This document shows positions 35,474-48,111 of a stretch of DNA of 64,000 nt, piece by piece. How positions within the stretch are numbered: the stretch's first letter is position 1; every line of letters starts with the position of its first letter. Position numbers and translations under genes: made by a program. The notes below the pieces were generated by a model, which ran no database searches, was not told where the DNA came from, and was given only the letters and a program-made list of their open reading frames with translations. Source of the stretch: Pseudomonas fluorescens (lineage in GTDB: Bacteria; Pseudomonadota; Gammaproteobacteria; Pseudomonadales; Pseudomonadaceae); NCBI RefSeq assembly GCF_902498065.1, contig NZ_CABVIR010000004.1:62001-126000 (forward strand), in the 5' to 3' direction.

Positions 35474-36067
35474 ATGAGCAATGACGGCGTGAATGCAGGC
35501 CGGCGTCGCTTCTTGGTAGCAGCCACATCCGTGGTGGGTGCTGCAGGAGCGGTGGGGGCTGCGGTCCCGTTCGTGGGGTCATGGTTTCCCAGTGCCAAGG
35601 CGAAAGCCGCAGGTGCACCGGTGAAAGTGAATGTCAGCAAAATCGAGCCAGGTCAGCAGATGATTGCTGAGTGGCGCGGTCAGCCGGTGTTCATTGTCCG
35701 CCGTACCGAGGAAATCCTGGGGAATCTGAAAAAGATCGAGGGCCAGCTGTCTGACCCGACCTCCAAGAACTCGACACAACCGACCTATGTCGATCCGGAA
35801 ACGCGTTCGATCAAGCCAGAGGTTCTGCTGCTGATCGGTATCTGTACGCACCTGGGTTGCTCGCCAACCTTCCGTCCCGAAGTGGCACCTGCTGATCTGG
35901 GCAAGGACTGGGTAGGCGGTTATTTCTGCCCATGCCACGGTTCCCATTACGATCTGGCTGGCCGTGTCTACAAGTCGCAACCTGCGCCTTTGAACCTGCC
36001 AGTTCCCCCGCATTCCTATGAGACCGATGAGATCATTGTCATCGGCGTCGATACGGAGAAAGCGTGA
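35474..36067 (+). CDS. petA: Ubiquinol-cytochrome c reductase Rieske iron-sulfur subunit
   Basis: A 197-residue subunit of the bc1 complex (complex III) in the inner membrane; its 2Fe-2S cluster takes electrons from quinol to cytochrome c1. A twin-arginine N-terminus (GRRRFLVAA) leads into one membrane helix. The cluster ligands are Cys124 and His126 in CTHLGC, and Cys152 and His155 in CPCHGSH, with Cys129 and Cys154 as the disulfide pair. The start at 35474 follows GGGAGAGGA. A TATACT at 35322-35327 is a possible -10 for petABC. The stop overlaps the petB start. Confidence 0.97.
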   Translation: MSNDGVNAGRRRFLVAATSVVGAAGAVGAAVPFVGSWFPSAKAKAAGAPVKVNVSKIEPGQQMIAEWRGQPVFIVRRTEEILGNLKKIEGQLSDPTSKNSTQPTYVDPETRSIKPEVLLLIGICTHLGCSPTFRPEVAPADLGKDWVGGYFCPCHGSHYDLAGRVYKSQPAPLNLPVPPHSYETDEIIVIGVDTEKA

Positions 36068-37278
36068 TGAGCAAGTTCATGGATTGGGTTGATGCGCGCT
36101 TTCCCGCAACCAAAATGTGGGAAGACCATCTCAGCAAGTACTACGCCCCGAAGAACTTCAACTTCTTCTATTTCTTTGGCTCCCTGGCACTGCTCGTTCT
36201 GGTCAACCAGATCGTTACCGGTGTCTGGCTGACCATGAGCTACACCCCGTCGGCGGAAGAAGCCTTTGCCTCCGTCGAATACATCATGCGCGACGTCGAG
36301 TACGGCTCGATCCTGCGTATGTTGCACGCCGTCGGCGCTTCGATGTTCTTTATCGTGGTGTATCTGCACATGTTCCGTGGCTTGCTCTACGGTTCGTACC
36401 AGAAGCCGCGTGAGCTGGTGTGGGTCTTCGGCATGCTGATTTACCTGGCGCTGATGGCTGAGGCCTTCATGGGTTATCTGCTGCCGTGGGGCCAGATGTC
36501 CTACTGGGGCGCCCAGGTGATTATCTCGCTGTTCGGTGCGATCCCGGTCATCGGTAACGACCTGACCCAGTGGATCCGTGGTGACTACCTGATTTCCGGT
36601 ATCACCCTGAACCGCTTCTTTGCCCTGCACGTTGTTGCCCTGCCGATCGTGATTCTCGGTCTGGTGGTGCTGCACGTTCTGGCGTTGCACGAAGTCGGTT
36701 CGAACAACCCTGACGGCGTCGACATCAAGAAACACAAAGACGAAAACGGCGTACCGCTGGACGGCATTGCCTTCCACCCGTACTACACCGTGAAAGATAT
36801 CGTCGGCGTGGTGGTGTTCCTGTTTATCTTCTGCTCGATCGTGTTCTTCTTCCCGGAAATGGGCGGCTACTTCCTCGAGAAGCCGAACTTTGAAGTGGCG
36901 AACGCCTTCAAGACCCCTGAGCACATCGCTCCGGTCTGGTACTTCACACCGTTCTACGCGATTCTGCGGGCGGTTCCGGACAAGCTCCTGGGCGTTATCG
37001 CCATGGGCGCAGCCATCGCTGTGCTGTTCGTCCTGCCGTGGCTGGATCGCAGCCCCGTCAAGTCGATGCGCTACAAAGGCTGGCTGAGCAAAATCTGGCT
37101 GGTGGTGTTCTGCGTCTCGTTCGTGATCCTCGGCATTCTGGGTGTTCTGGCTCCGACGCCGGGTCGTACGCTGCTGTCGCAGGTATGCACCTTCCTGTAC
37201 TTCGCCTACTTCATTCTGATGCCGTTCTACACCAGGCTCGAGAAGACCAAACCGGTTCCGGAAAGGGTGACTGGCTGA
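36067..37278 (+). CDS. petB: Cytochrome b subunit of the bc1 complex
   Basis: A 403-residue membrane protein with the two b hemes and both quinone sites. Family marks include GSLALLVLVNQIVTGVWL, the first heme-ligand region LRMLHAVGASMFF with a nearby YLHMF, the PEWY-region equivalent PVWYFTPFYAILRAV and about eight membrane helices. The ATG at 36067 overlaps the petA stop (TGATG); a GTG one codon earlier is also open. Its own stop overlaps the petC start in the same way, so the three subunits are translationally coupled. Confidence 0.97.
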   Translation: MSKFMDWVDARFPATKMWEDHLSKYYAPKNFNFFYFFGSLALLVLVNQIVTGVWLTMSYTPSAEEAFASVEYIMRDVEYGSILRMLHAVGASMFFIVVYLHMFRGLLYGSYQKPRELVWVFGMLIYLALMAEAFMGYLLPWGQMSYWGAQVIISLFGAIPVIGNDLTQWIRGDYLISGITLNRFFALHVVALPIVILGLVVLHVLALHEVGSNNPDGVDIKKHKDENGVPLDGIAFHPYYTVKDIVGVVVFLFIFCSIVFFFPEMGGYFLEKPNFEVANAFKTPEHIAPVWYFTPFYAILRAVPDKLLGVIAMGAAIAVLFVLPWLDRSPVKSMRYKGWLSKIWLVVFCVSFVILGILGVLAPTPGRTLLSQVCTFLYFAYFILMPFYTRLEKTKPVPERVTG

Positions 37279-38060
37279 TGAAAAAGCTATTTGCTGTACT
37301 GATTCTTGCTGCCATGCCTGTCCTGTCCTTCGCGGCTGAACACGGTGGTCCCGAGCTGGAAAAGGTCGACATCGACGTTTCCGACAAGGCCGCCATGCAA
37401 GACGGCGCGCGTACATTCGCCAACTACTGCATGGGCTGCCACAGCGCCAAGTTCCAACGCTACGAGCGTGTTGCCGACGATCTGGGTATTCCTCACGATC
37501 TGATGTTGTCGAAGCTGGTGTTCACCGGCGCCAAGATTGGCGACCACATGAGCATCGGCATGCAGCCGGCTGACGCCAAGACCTGGTTCGGTGCTGCACC
37601 GCCCGACCTGACCCTGGTGGCTCGTGTTCGCGGTACGGACTGGCTCTACGGTTACCTGAAGTCGTTCTACGAAGACCCGTCGCGTCCTTGGGGCGTGAAC
37701 AACAAGGTCTTCCCGAACGTGGGCATGCCGAACGTCCTGGTGGGCCTGCAAGGTCGTCAGGTCGTCGGTTGCAAACAGGTCCAGATCGTCGAAGATGGCA
37801 AGAAGCAATATGATCCGCTGACCGGTACCGCGCTGACTCATGAAGCGTGCGATCAGCTGACCATTGTGCCGAAGAGCGGTGCTCTGACCGAAGAGCAGTT
37901 CGATGAGAAGGTCAAGAATCTGGTAACCTTCCTCGCTTACTCGGCTAACCCGGTTAAGCTGGAGCATCAGCGCATCGGTACCTATGTGTTGCTGTACCTG
38001 GCGTTCTTCTTCGTATTCGCTTACTTGCTCAAGCGTGAATACTGGAAAGACGTCCATTGA
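37278..38060 (+). CDS. petC: Cytochrome c1 subunit of the bc1 complex
   Basis: A 260-residue exported cytochrome that passes electrons from the Rieske protein to soluble cytochrome c. A signal peptide covers about residues 1-20 (MKKLFAVLILAAMPVLSFAA). The heme site is CMGCH at residues 51-55. A single C-terminal membrane anchor (TYVLLYLAFFFVFAYLL) is followed by a KREYWKDVH tail. The ATG overlaps the petB stop. The gene is followed by a very long hairpin that probably ends the petABC transcript. Confidence 0.96.
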   Translation: MKKLFAVLILAAMPVLSFAAEHGGPELEKVDIDVSDKAAMQDGARTFANYCMGCHSAKFQRYERVADDLGIPHDLMLSKLVFTGAKIGDHMSIGMQPADAKTWFGAAPPDLTLVARVRGTDWLYGYLKSFYEDPSRPWGVNNKVFPNVGMPNVLVGLQGRQVVGCKQVQIVEDGKKQYDPLTGTALTHEACDQLTIVPKSGALTEEQFDEKVKNLVTFLAYSANPVKLEHQRIGTYVLLYLAFFFVFAYLLKREYWKDVH

Positions 38061-38087
38061 TAAAGCTGTAAGCAATTGCTGTTAATC

Positions 38088-38172
38088 GCACGCGCCCAGG
38101 GGCGTCTCTGAAGGTGTAACGAGTCTGGCAAGCCAGGCGTTACGGGAGACGTCCTCTGGGCGCGTGCGTTTT
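38088..38172 (+). terminator. Long nested hairpin between petC and sspA
   Basis: Four stems nest: GCACGCGCCCAG (38088-38099) with CTGGGCGCGTGC (38156-38167); GCGTCTC (38102-38108) with GAGACGT (38146-38152); GTAACG (38116-38121) with CGTTAC (38138-38143); and CTGGC (38125-38129) with GCCAG (38132-38136). GTTTTTCC follows. It can act as the petABC terminator but is much longer than needed. Confidence 0.75.
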
Positions 38173-38210
38173 TCCGCTTCCGATAATTTCAACAAGCGAG
38201 GAGGACCGCC

Positions 38211-38828
38211 ATGGGCGTGACCAATCGGTTGGCCTGTTACTCCGACCCCGCCGACCACTATTCCCACCGAGTGCGCATCGTACTTGCAGAGAAGGGTGTC
38301 AGCGCCGAGATCATTTACGTGGAAGCTGGTCGCCAGCCGCCTAAACTGATTGAGGTGAACCCTTACGGAAGCCTGCCCACCCTGGTCGATCGTGACCTGG
38401 CGTTGTGGGAGTCGACCGTGGTGATGGAATATCTGGATGAGCGTTACCCGCACCCGCCTTTGCTGCCGGTTTATCCAGTGGCGCGTGCCAACAGTCGTCT
38501 GCTGATTCATCGTATTCAGCGTGACTGGTGTGGTCTGGTGGATCTGATCCTGGATTCGCGGACCAAGGAAGCCGCCCGTGTCGTCGCTCGTAAAGAGCTG
38601 CGCGAAAGCCTGACTGGCGTGTCGCCGTTGTTCGCTGACAAGCCGTTTTTCCTCAGCGAGGATCAAAGTCTGGTGGATTGCTGCCTATTGCCAATACTCT
38701 GGCGCTTGCCGATTCTAGGTATTGAACTGCCGCGGCCTGCCAAGCCGCTGCTTGATTATATGGAGCGCTCGTTTGCGCGTGAGGCTTTCCAGGCGAGTCT
38801 GTCTGGTGTCGAACGCGATATGCGCTAA
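38211..38828 (+). CDS. sspA: Stringent starvation protein A
   Basis: A 205-residue GST-fold protein that binds RNA polymerase with sigma70 and alters transcription during starvation and stress; in Pseudomonas it affects virulence and stress genes. The N-terminal thioredoxin-like part has [19 protein letters not shown] and [19 protein letters not shown]. The C-terminal helical part has [22 protein letters not shown]. The ATG at 38211 follows AGGAGG. sspB starts 16 bases after the stop, forming the usual operon. Confidence 0.95.
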   Translation: MGVTNRLACYSDPADHYSHRVRIVLAEKGVSAEIIYVEAGRQPPKLIEVNPYGSLPTLVDRDLALWESTVVMEYLDERYPHPPLLPVYPVARANSRLLIHRIQRDWCGLVDLILDSRTKEAARVVARKELRESLTGVSPLFADKPFFLSEDQSLVDCCLLPILWRLPILGIELPRPAKPLLDYMERSFAREAFQASLSGVERDMR

Positions 38829-38844
38829 GGCTTAAGGAGCCGCT

Positions 38845-39258
38845 ATGAACTCCAGTCGACCTTATCTGGTCCGCGCGCTCTACGAGTGGATTGTGGACAA
38901 CGATTGCACCCCGCACATGTTGGTCAATTCCGAGTATCCGTCGGTGCAGGTGCCTCAAGGTTTTGCCAGTGACGGACAGATTGTCCTGAATGTTTCGCCG
39001 GCCGCCGTGCGTCATTTGCACATGGATAACGAAGCGGTCAGCTTCGAAGGGCGCTTCGGTGGCGTGCCGCACACCCTGTACGTGCCTATCGCTTCGATCC
39101 TGGGTATTTACGCCCGAGAGAACGGCCAGGGCATGGTGTTCGATCTGGAATCGCCTATGGAAGACGAGGACGAGATCGAGCCGGATGATGATCTTCCTCC
39201 ACCCGACAGTGAGCCGCCGCGTCCAAGTGGTCGGCCTAGTTTGAAAGTGGTGAAGTAA
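38845..39258 (+). CDS. sspB: ClpXP adaptor protein SspB
   Basis: A 137-residue adaptor that hands ssrA-tagged proteins to the ClpXP protease. The N-terminal substrate-binding domain starts with RPYLVRALYEWIVDNDCTPH. A flexible acidic linker (EDEDEIEPDDDLPPPDSEPP) leads to the C-terminal ClpX-binding motif RPSLKVVK, close to the E. coli end. It is co-transcribed with sspA and followed by a terminator. Confidence 0.95.
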   Translation: MNSSRPYLVRALYEWIVDNDCTPHMLVNSEYPSVQVPQGFASDGQIVLNVSPAAVRHLHMDNEAVSFEGRFGGVPHTLYVPIASILGIYARENGQGMVFDLESPMEDEDEIEPDDDLPPPDSEPPRPSGRPSLKVVK

Positions 39259-39259
39259 T

Positions 39260-39292
39260 AAAAAAGGCGATCCGAAAGGATCGCCTTTTTTA
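39260..39292 (+). terminator. Intrinsic terminator of sspAB
   Basis: AAAAAAGGCGATCC pairs with GGATCGCCTTTTTT around GAAA, directly after the sspB stop. Confidence 0.92.
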
Positions 39293-39294
39293 TT

Positions 39295-39335
39295 GCTGTA
39301 GTAGCCAGCTTGCTGCGGGCGGCGTTCCGGCGATG
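39295..39335. repeat. Partial REP remnant
   Basis: CTGTAGTAGCCAGCTTGCTG resembles one arm of the GTAGGAGCCAGCTTG type with one base missing. It runs into GGGCGGCGTTCCGGCGAT, also found beside the doublet at 6297. No second arm is present. Confidence 0.55.
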
Positions 39336-39370
39336 GCGACCTCAGAGATGCCATTGCCGGTCAGCAAGTG

Positions 39371-41005
<1,635 letters not shown>

Positions 41006-41006
<1 letters not shown>

Positions 41007-42817
41007 CAGCGCGGGGTGTCCGGCAGGCGTTGAACCTGACCGCTGACGAACTGCGCCCAGGGCAACTGACGCACGACGCGCTGGTTCTGAGTCATGCCCA
41101 AGCTACCCGATTGACCCTCGATGCGGCTGTCCGGCAGTGCCTTGAGTTGTCCCAGGCGCGGAGCCAGGCGGTAGGCATCGACGCCCATCGCATACAAACG
41201 ACCCAGGCTGCCGGCGGCTTGTGGCCATTGTGCAGTCACTTGCTTGCGCAGTGGGTCGTTGGCATCCAGCAACCATGGGGTTTCGCAGAAGCGAATGCCG
41301 TTCATGTCGTTGTACTGATTCACGTCGCCGCTGGCACTGAATACGTGGGACGTGGCGTAAACCGGCACATCGCCCGCGTACTGGAAGTTCAGGGTCGGTT
41401 TGATCTGCTGGGCCTGCTGAGGTGTTGCGGCCAGGAAAATGAACTCGATGTCCTGGCGGCGCGAAGGCTGGGCAGCGACCTGCGAGCCGACAGTGCTTTG
41501 CAGGCTCTTGGCGCGGCCTTCGCTCTGGCGCAGCTGGAACATGTCGGCGATCTGCTGGGCCAGTTGCACTGGCTGATCAACGCGTTCGGTGGCAACGATG
41601 CTGCCGCCGTTGGCTTGCCAATCCTGGCTGAACGCCCTGAGTACGCGGTCGCCCCATTCGCCTTTCGGCACCATGATCGCGGCGCGATGCAGGCCATCGG
41701 CGCGAGCGCGACGGGACACTTCACGGGCTTCGTCTTCAGCAGCAAGACCGAACTGGAACAGCTGGGCCGGTCCTTGTTCGCCTTCGCTGTAGTTCAGCGC
41801 CAGGGTCGTGATCGGTAACTGCGGACGAGTGCTGAGCTGTTTGACCAGCGGTTTTTCCAGCGGACCGACAACCAATTGCACGCCATCGGCCTGGGCCTTG
41901 CGATAGAACTCGTCCATCGATGTCAGGCGCGAGCTGTCATAGAATTCGATGGCGGGCGGCTTCTGACCGGCCTGTTGAGCCTGGTAGTGCGCCGCCATGA
42001 AACCTTCACGAAGCGCTTTGCCGACCGATGCCAGCGGGCCGTCTTGCGGCAGCAGCAGGGCGATCTTGCTCAGAGGCTGGCTGGCCAGTTCCTTGAGTTT
42101 GGTCAGTGGCAGCGGCAGTTGAATGGCCGCCGGGTGTTTAGGATTCTGGGCGCGCCAGTTGTCGATCGCGGCTTGTTGCTGCTCAAGCGTACCGGCGGTT
42201 TTAACTGCCAGCGCCAGGCCTATCCAGCCGCCGAGGTCATCGTTGGTGGTCGGTTGCAATTGGTCGGTTGGCAGCGAAGCGATCAGGGTCCAGATCGCTT
42301 CGTGGTTTTTGCCTGCCGCTTCATCGCTTAGCATCGGCGCGATGAAAATACGCTCCCGTGCTGCGGCGAGGGTCTGGCCATCGGCCTCAAGGGCGCGGGC
42401 ATGCACGGTGCCGGTGCGAACCTGTTGCTCGACAGGCAATTCACCCAGGCGTTGCAGGCTCGGATGGCTCAGTGCGGTCAGTGCTGCTTTCGGCTGATTG
42501 CGCACCATGGCCAGTTCGGCTGCCAGCGTGCTGGCGAATACCTGTTGGCCGGGCTTGAGTTGCTCGACCGGCACTTGTTGCAGGATTTGCGCGGACTGGC
42601 CGGCATTGCCCTGGCGATAAGCGAGGTCGGCCGCACTCAGGCGAAACAGCGCGGCTTGTTCCGGCGTTTTGCTTTTGGCGGCCTGATCGAGCAATTGCTC
42701 GATACTGGCATCCGGGGTCCGTGGAAGTTCGCCAAGGCTGGAAGAGGGCGAGCTGGCGCAAGCCGCCAGCAAGGCAGCGAGGCAGAGGGCAGTGAACAGC
42801 CGCAGGCAAGCGATCAT
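41006..42817 (-). CDS. lpoA: Penicillin-binding protein activator LpoA
   Basis: A 603-residue outer-membrane lipoprotein that reaches through the peptidoglycan to stimulate the class A synthase PBP1a. The signal peptide ends LLAAC with Cys20. The N-terminal part is TPR-like, and the C-terminal part is a periplasmic-binding-protein fold (IALLLPQDGPLASVGKALREGF and later FIFLAATPQQAQQI). ATG 42817 is chosen because the signal peptide begins there; the open frame runs 8 codons further. It is divergent from rsmI, as in other gammaproteobacteria. Confidence 0.94.
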
Positions 42818-43026
42818 GTAGTGTTCCTGATACTCGATCAAATTAGCGTGGAATTGTACCCAAGCACTGGCCGGGGCGCGATGTTACTGGCGTGAATCGA
42901 TCAATTTAGCTCGTATAAATGTTGCAGCGAGACATCGGAACCTGAAAAACCCGGGATTGCTTGCACGTATCGCAAGCGTCGCTACGCGCTACAATGGCGG
43001 CTTTTACCGATCATGAGGTGTGCGCT

Positions 43027-43899
43027 TTGACTGCTCCAGGTGCTTTGAATTCCGCTGCTGGCTCGCTATATGTGGTGGCGACGCCCATCGGCAACCTGGA
43101 CGACATCAGTGCGCGCGCGCTGAAAATCCTGCGCGAGGTGGCATTGATTGCCGCCGAGGACACCCGTCACTCCCAACGGTTGATGCAGCACTTCGGCATC
43201 CCCACGCCGCTGGCGGCCTGTCATGAGCATAACGAACGGGATGAAGGTAGTCGCTTTATTACCCGCCTGCTCGCCGGCGACGATGTCGCGCTGATCTCCG
43301 ACGCCGGGACGCCGCTGATCTCCGATCCGGGTTATCACCTGGTGCGCCAGGCTCGCGCGGCGGGGATCAATGTAGTGCCGGTCCCGGGCGCCTGTGCATT
43401 GATCGCGGCGCTGTCGGCGGCGGGTTTGCCGTCGGATCGTTTTATCTTCGAAGGCTTCCTGCCGGCCAAGGCTGTCGGTCGTCGGGCTCGCCTGGAATTG
43501 GTCAAGGAAGAACCGCGCACGCTTATTTTCTACGAAGCTCCGCACCGCATCCTGGAATGCCTGCAAGACATGGAATTGGTCTTCGGCGGGGAGCGCCCGG
43601 CGTTGCTGGCGCGGGAACTGACCAAAACTTTTGAAACATTGAAAGGCCTGCCATTGGCCGAGCTGCGCGAGTTCGTCGAGTCGGACAGCAATCAGCAGCG
43701 CGGCGAGTGCGTGGTGTTGGTGGCGGGCTGGTCCGCCCCTGAGACTGAAGATGCCGTCAGCAGTGAAGCGATGCGCATCCTTAATCTGTTGCTCGAAGAA
43801 ATGCCGCTCAAGCGTGCTGCAGCATTGGCGGCGCAAATTACCGGTGAGCGCAAGAATGTCCTGTATCAGGTCGCGTTGGATAAGCAGAAGGGTGAGTAA
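43027..43899 (+). CDS. rsmI: 16S rRNA 2'-O-methyltransferase RsmI
   Basis: A 290-residue tetrapyrrole-methylase-fold enzyme that methylates the ribose of C1402 in 16S rRNA. The diagnostic N-terminus is LYVVATPIGNLDDISARAL, followed by EDTRHSQRLMQHFGI, SDAGTPLISDPGYHLV and FYEAPHRI. I chose the TTG at 43027, giving MTAPGALNSAAGSLYVV, because TGAGGT lies 7 bases upstream. A GTG four codons earlier and an ATG at 42961 are in frame but poorly placed. rnpB follows 75 bases after the stop. Confidence 0.93.
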   Translation: MTAPGALNSAAGSLYVVATPIGNLDDISARALKILREVALIAAEDTRHSQRLMQHFGIPTPLAACHEHNERDEGSRFITRLLAGDDVALISDAGTPLISDPGYHLVRQARAAGINVVPVPGACALIAALSAAGLPSDRFIFEGFLPAKAVGRRARLELVKEEPRTLIFYEAPHRILECLQDMELVFGGERPALLARELTKTFETLKGLPLAELREFVESDSNQQRGECVVLVAGWSAPETEDAVSSEAMRILNLLLEEMPLKRAAALAAQITGERKNVLYQVALDKQKGE

Positions 43900-43974
43900 A
43901 ACCCGACGTGCAGGAGTGGCTGAAGGCGTTTAACGCTTGTTCTTCGGCCGCTCTGCCGTTAACCTTCGCGGCGG

Positions 43975-44328
43975 AGAGTCGATCGGACAGTCGCTGCCCT
44001 CTATGAAAATTAGGGGGGGGAGGAAAGTCCGGGCTCCATAGGGCGAAGTGCCAGGTAATGCCTGGGAGGCGTGAGCCTACGGAAAGTGCCACAGAAAATA
44101 ACCGCCTAAGCGCTTCGGCGCCGGTAAGGGTGAAAAGGTGCGGTAAGAGCGCACCGCACGTCTGGCAACAGTTCGTGGCTAGGTAAACCCCACTTGGAGC
44201 AAGACCAAATAGGGTCCCAAGGCGTGGCCCGCGCTGGGACCGGGTAGGTTGCTAAAGATGTCCAGTGATGGCCATCGTAGACGAATGACTGTTCAAGACA
44301 GAACCCGGCTTACAGATCGACTCTCCAC
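43975..44328 (+). ncRNA. rnpB: RNase P RNA (class A)
   Basis: The catalytic RNA of RNase P, which removes tRNA 5' leaders. The ends AGAGTCGATCGGACAG and GATCGACTCTCC form the closing helix P1. The conserved regions GAGGAAAGTCCGGGCTCC near the 5' side, the GGTAAGGGTGAAAAGGTGCG segment, and ACAGAACCCGGCTTACAG near the 3' side are all present. Position between rsmI and mraZ is the normal one in Pseudomonas. A T-run (CCTTTTTT) follows at once; P1 itself may serve as the terminator stem. Confidence 0.95.
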
Positions 44329-44578
44329 CTTTTTTCCCTCCCTGTTCGAATCGTTGAGCAGGGCGCTCGTAGTGGCAATTTCCCTCCTGCACAATCAATC
44401 GCATAACCTCTTTTGTAATACCGAAAAAATCTTACTCTTAACAAACTACTTTAACTTCTGAATGCAGCCTTCTGTGCTGATTCAAGTTATTGAGCAGATT
44501 CATCCGCCAGATTGCCGTTACCCCTCCCGATACGCTCCTAAATCTCAGTTCTGTAAGGGTTTTCCTTTAATCCGCGCC

Positions 44579-44608
44579 TTGACGGTGCGGTGGCCGCATT
44601 CCTATAGT
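44579..44608 (+). promoter_or_regulatory. Sigma70 promoter of the dcw cluster
   Basis: TTGACG (44579-44584) and TATAGT (44603-44608) are separated by 18 bases. Transcription would start near 44615, at the first MraZ box. Confidence 0.7.
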
Positions 44609-44614
44609 GTGCGC

Positions 44615-44640
44615 AAGTGGCGAAAAGTGGCACGAAGTGG
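44615..44640 (+). promoter_or_regulatory. Three MraZ boxes at 10-bp spacing
   Basis: AAGTGG occurs at 44615-44620, 44625-44630 and 44635-44640, exactly one helix turn apart. The pattern and its place just downstream of the promoter match the direct repeats through which MraZ represses its own cluster. Confidence 0.75.
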
Positions 44641-44682
44641 GTTTTTTGAACGCAAAACGCTAATATTTGGAGAAACGCTGAC

Positions 44683-45138
44683 GTGTTTCGCGGAGCTAAC
44701 GCTATCAGTCTCGACGCAAAGGGCCGTCTCGCCATGCCGAGCCGGTACCGTGACGAGCTCGTTTCGCGTAGTTCCGGTCAGTTAATCGTCACAATTGATG
44801 CCGTTGATCCGTGTTTGTGTGTTTACCCCCTCGATGAGTGGGAAATTATTGAAACCAAACTGCGTGCACTGCCTTCGCTTCGCGAAGAGAACCGCCGTCT
44901 GCAACGTTTATTGATTGGTAATGCCGTCGACCTCGAACTCGATGGCAGTGGTCGTTTTCTGGTTCCGCCGCGTCTTCGCGAATATGCCAAGTTGGATAAG
45001 CGCGCGATGTTGGTAGGCCAACTGAACAAGTTCCAATTGTGGGACGAGGATGCCTGGGATGCGGTTTCTGCCGCTGACCTGGCTGCTATTCAACAACCGG
45101 GCGCCATGCCTGATGAACTGCGTGATTTGATCCTGTGA
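44683..45138 (+). CDS. mraZ: Transcriptional regulator MraZ
   Basis: A 151-residue AbrB-fold DNA-binding protein that represses the dcw cluster. Two SpoVT-AbrB repeats are visible: [22 protein letters not shown] at the N-terminus and [17 protein letters not shown] at about residues 86-102. The start is a GTG at 44683 with GGAG about 11 bases upstream. Its stop overlaps the rsmH start (GTGA), which couples the two. Confidence 0.96.
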   Translation: MFRGANAISLDAKGRLAMPSRYRDELVSRSSGQLIVTIDAVDPCLCVYPLDEWEIIETKLRALPSLREENRRLQRLLIGNAVDLELDGSGRFLVPPRLREYAKLDKRAMLVGQLNKFQLWDEDAWDAVSAADLAAIQQPGAMPDELRDLIL

Positions 45139-46078
45139 CTATTGATAGCGGCTTTAACCACATCACCGTACTGCTTGACGAAGCCGTCGAGGCTCTCGCC
45201 GTACGTCCTGATGGCTGCTATCTGGACGGCACGTTCGGACGCGGCGGGCATAGCCGGCTGATCCTCAGTCAGCTCGGTCCCGAGGGTCGGTTGCTGGGAT
45301 TCGACAAGGATCCTCAAGCGATTGCCACCGGGCAGACGCTAGCGGCCGAAGACGGCCGCTTTGTCGTTGTGCAGCGAAGCTTTGCCGAGCTCGGATCGGA
45401 AGTCGCCGAACGCGGTCTGGCCGGCAAGGTCAGCGGCGTTTTGCTCGACCTGGGCGTATCCTCGCCGCAGCTCGACGACCCTGAGCGCGGCTTCAGTTTC
45501 CTCAACGATGGTCCGCTGGATATGCGCATGGACCCGTCCCGCGGGATCAGCGCTGCCGAATTCGTCAACACCGCGCCAGTGGAAGAAATCGCCCGGGTGT
45601 TCAAGGAATACGGCGAAGAACGTTTCTCCGGCCGCATGGCTCGTGCCGTGGCCGAGCGTCGCGACATCAAGCCGTTCGAGCGCACCGGCGATCTGGCTGA
45701 AGTCCTGAAAGTCGCCAACCCGGCGTGGGAAAAGGGCAAGAACCCGGCGACCCGTGCTTTCCAGGGTCTGCGTATTCACGTCAACAACGAATTGGGCGAT
45801 CTGGAAGCCGGTCTCGAAGCCGCGCTGGAATCCCTGGAAATCGGTGGCCGTCTGGTGGTCATCAGTTTCCATTCGCTGGAAGACCGCATCGTCAAACTGT
45901 TCATGCGCAAACTGGTGAAAGGCGAAGCCGACAACCTGCCGCGCAACCTGCCGGTCCGTCACGTCGCTTTCGAACCGAAAATCAAAATCCATGGCAAAGC
46001 GCAGTCCGCCTCCGAGGCCGAACTCAAAGCCAACCCACGTTCCCGTAGCGCCGTCATGCGCGTCGCGGAGAAGCTGCG

Positions 46079-46082
<4 letters not shown>
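45135..46082 (+). CDS. rsmH: 16S rRNA m4C1402 methyltransferase RsmH
   Basis: A 315-residue SAM methyltransferase that N4-methylates C1402 of 16S rRNA, the same nucleotide whose ribose is modified by RsmI encoded about 1.2 kb upstream. It begins [13 protein letters not shown], with the SAM site [14 protein letters not shown] at about residues 34-47 and the family stretches [20 protein letters not shown] and [16 protein letters not shown]. The start is GTG, overlapping the mraZ stop by 4 bases; its stop overlaps the ftsL start likewise. Confidence 0.97.

Positions 46083-48110
<2,028 letters not shown>

Positions 48111-48111
<1 letters not shown>

Larger units (their letters stand above)
44329..44682. 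other. 354-base leader between rnpB and mraZ
   Basis: AT-rich for this genome (for example ATCTTACTCTTAACAAACTAC around 44440) and without a supported protein gene; short open frames here have no good ribosome site. The right end holds the dcw promoter and MraZ boxes. Additional promoters for the cluster may lie in the AT-rich part. Confidence 0.6.

Noticed and set aside
44249..44785. Short open frames between rnpB and mraZ
   Set aside because: They overlap the RNase P RNA end, the promoter or mraZ itself, and have no ribosome site or family match.
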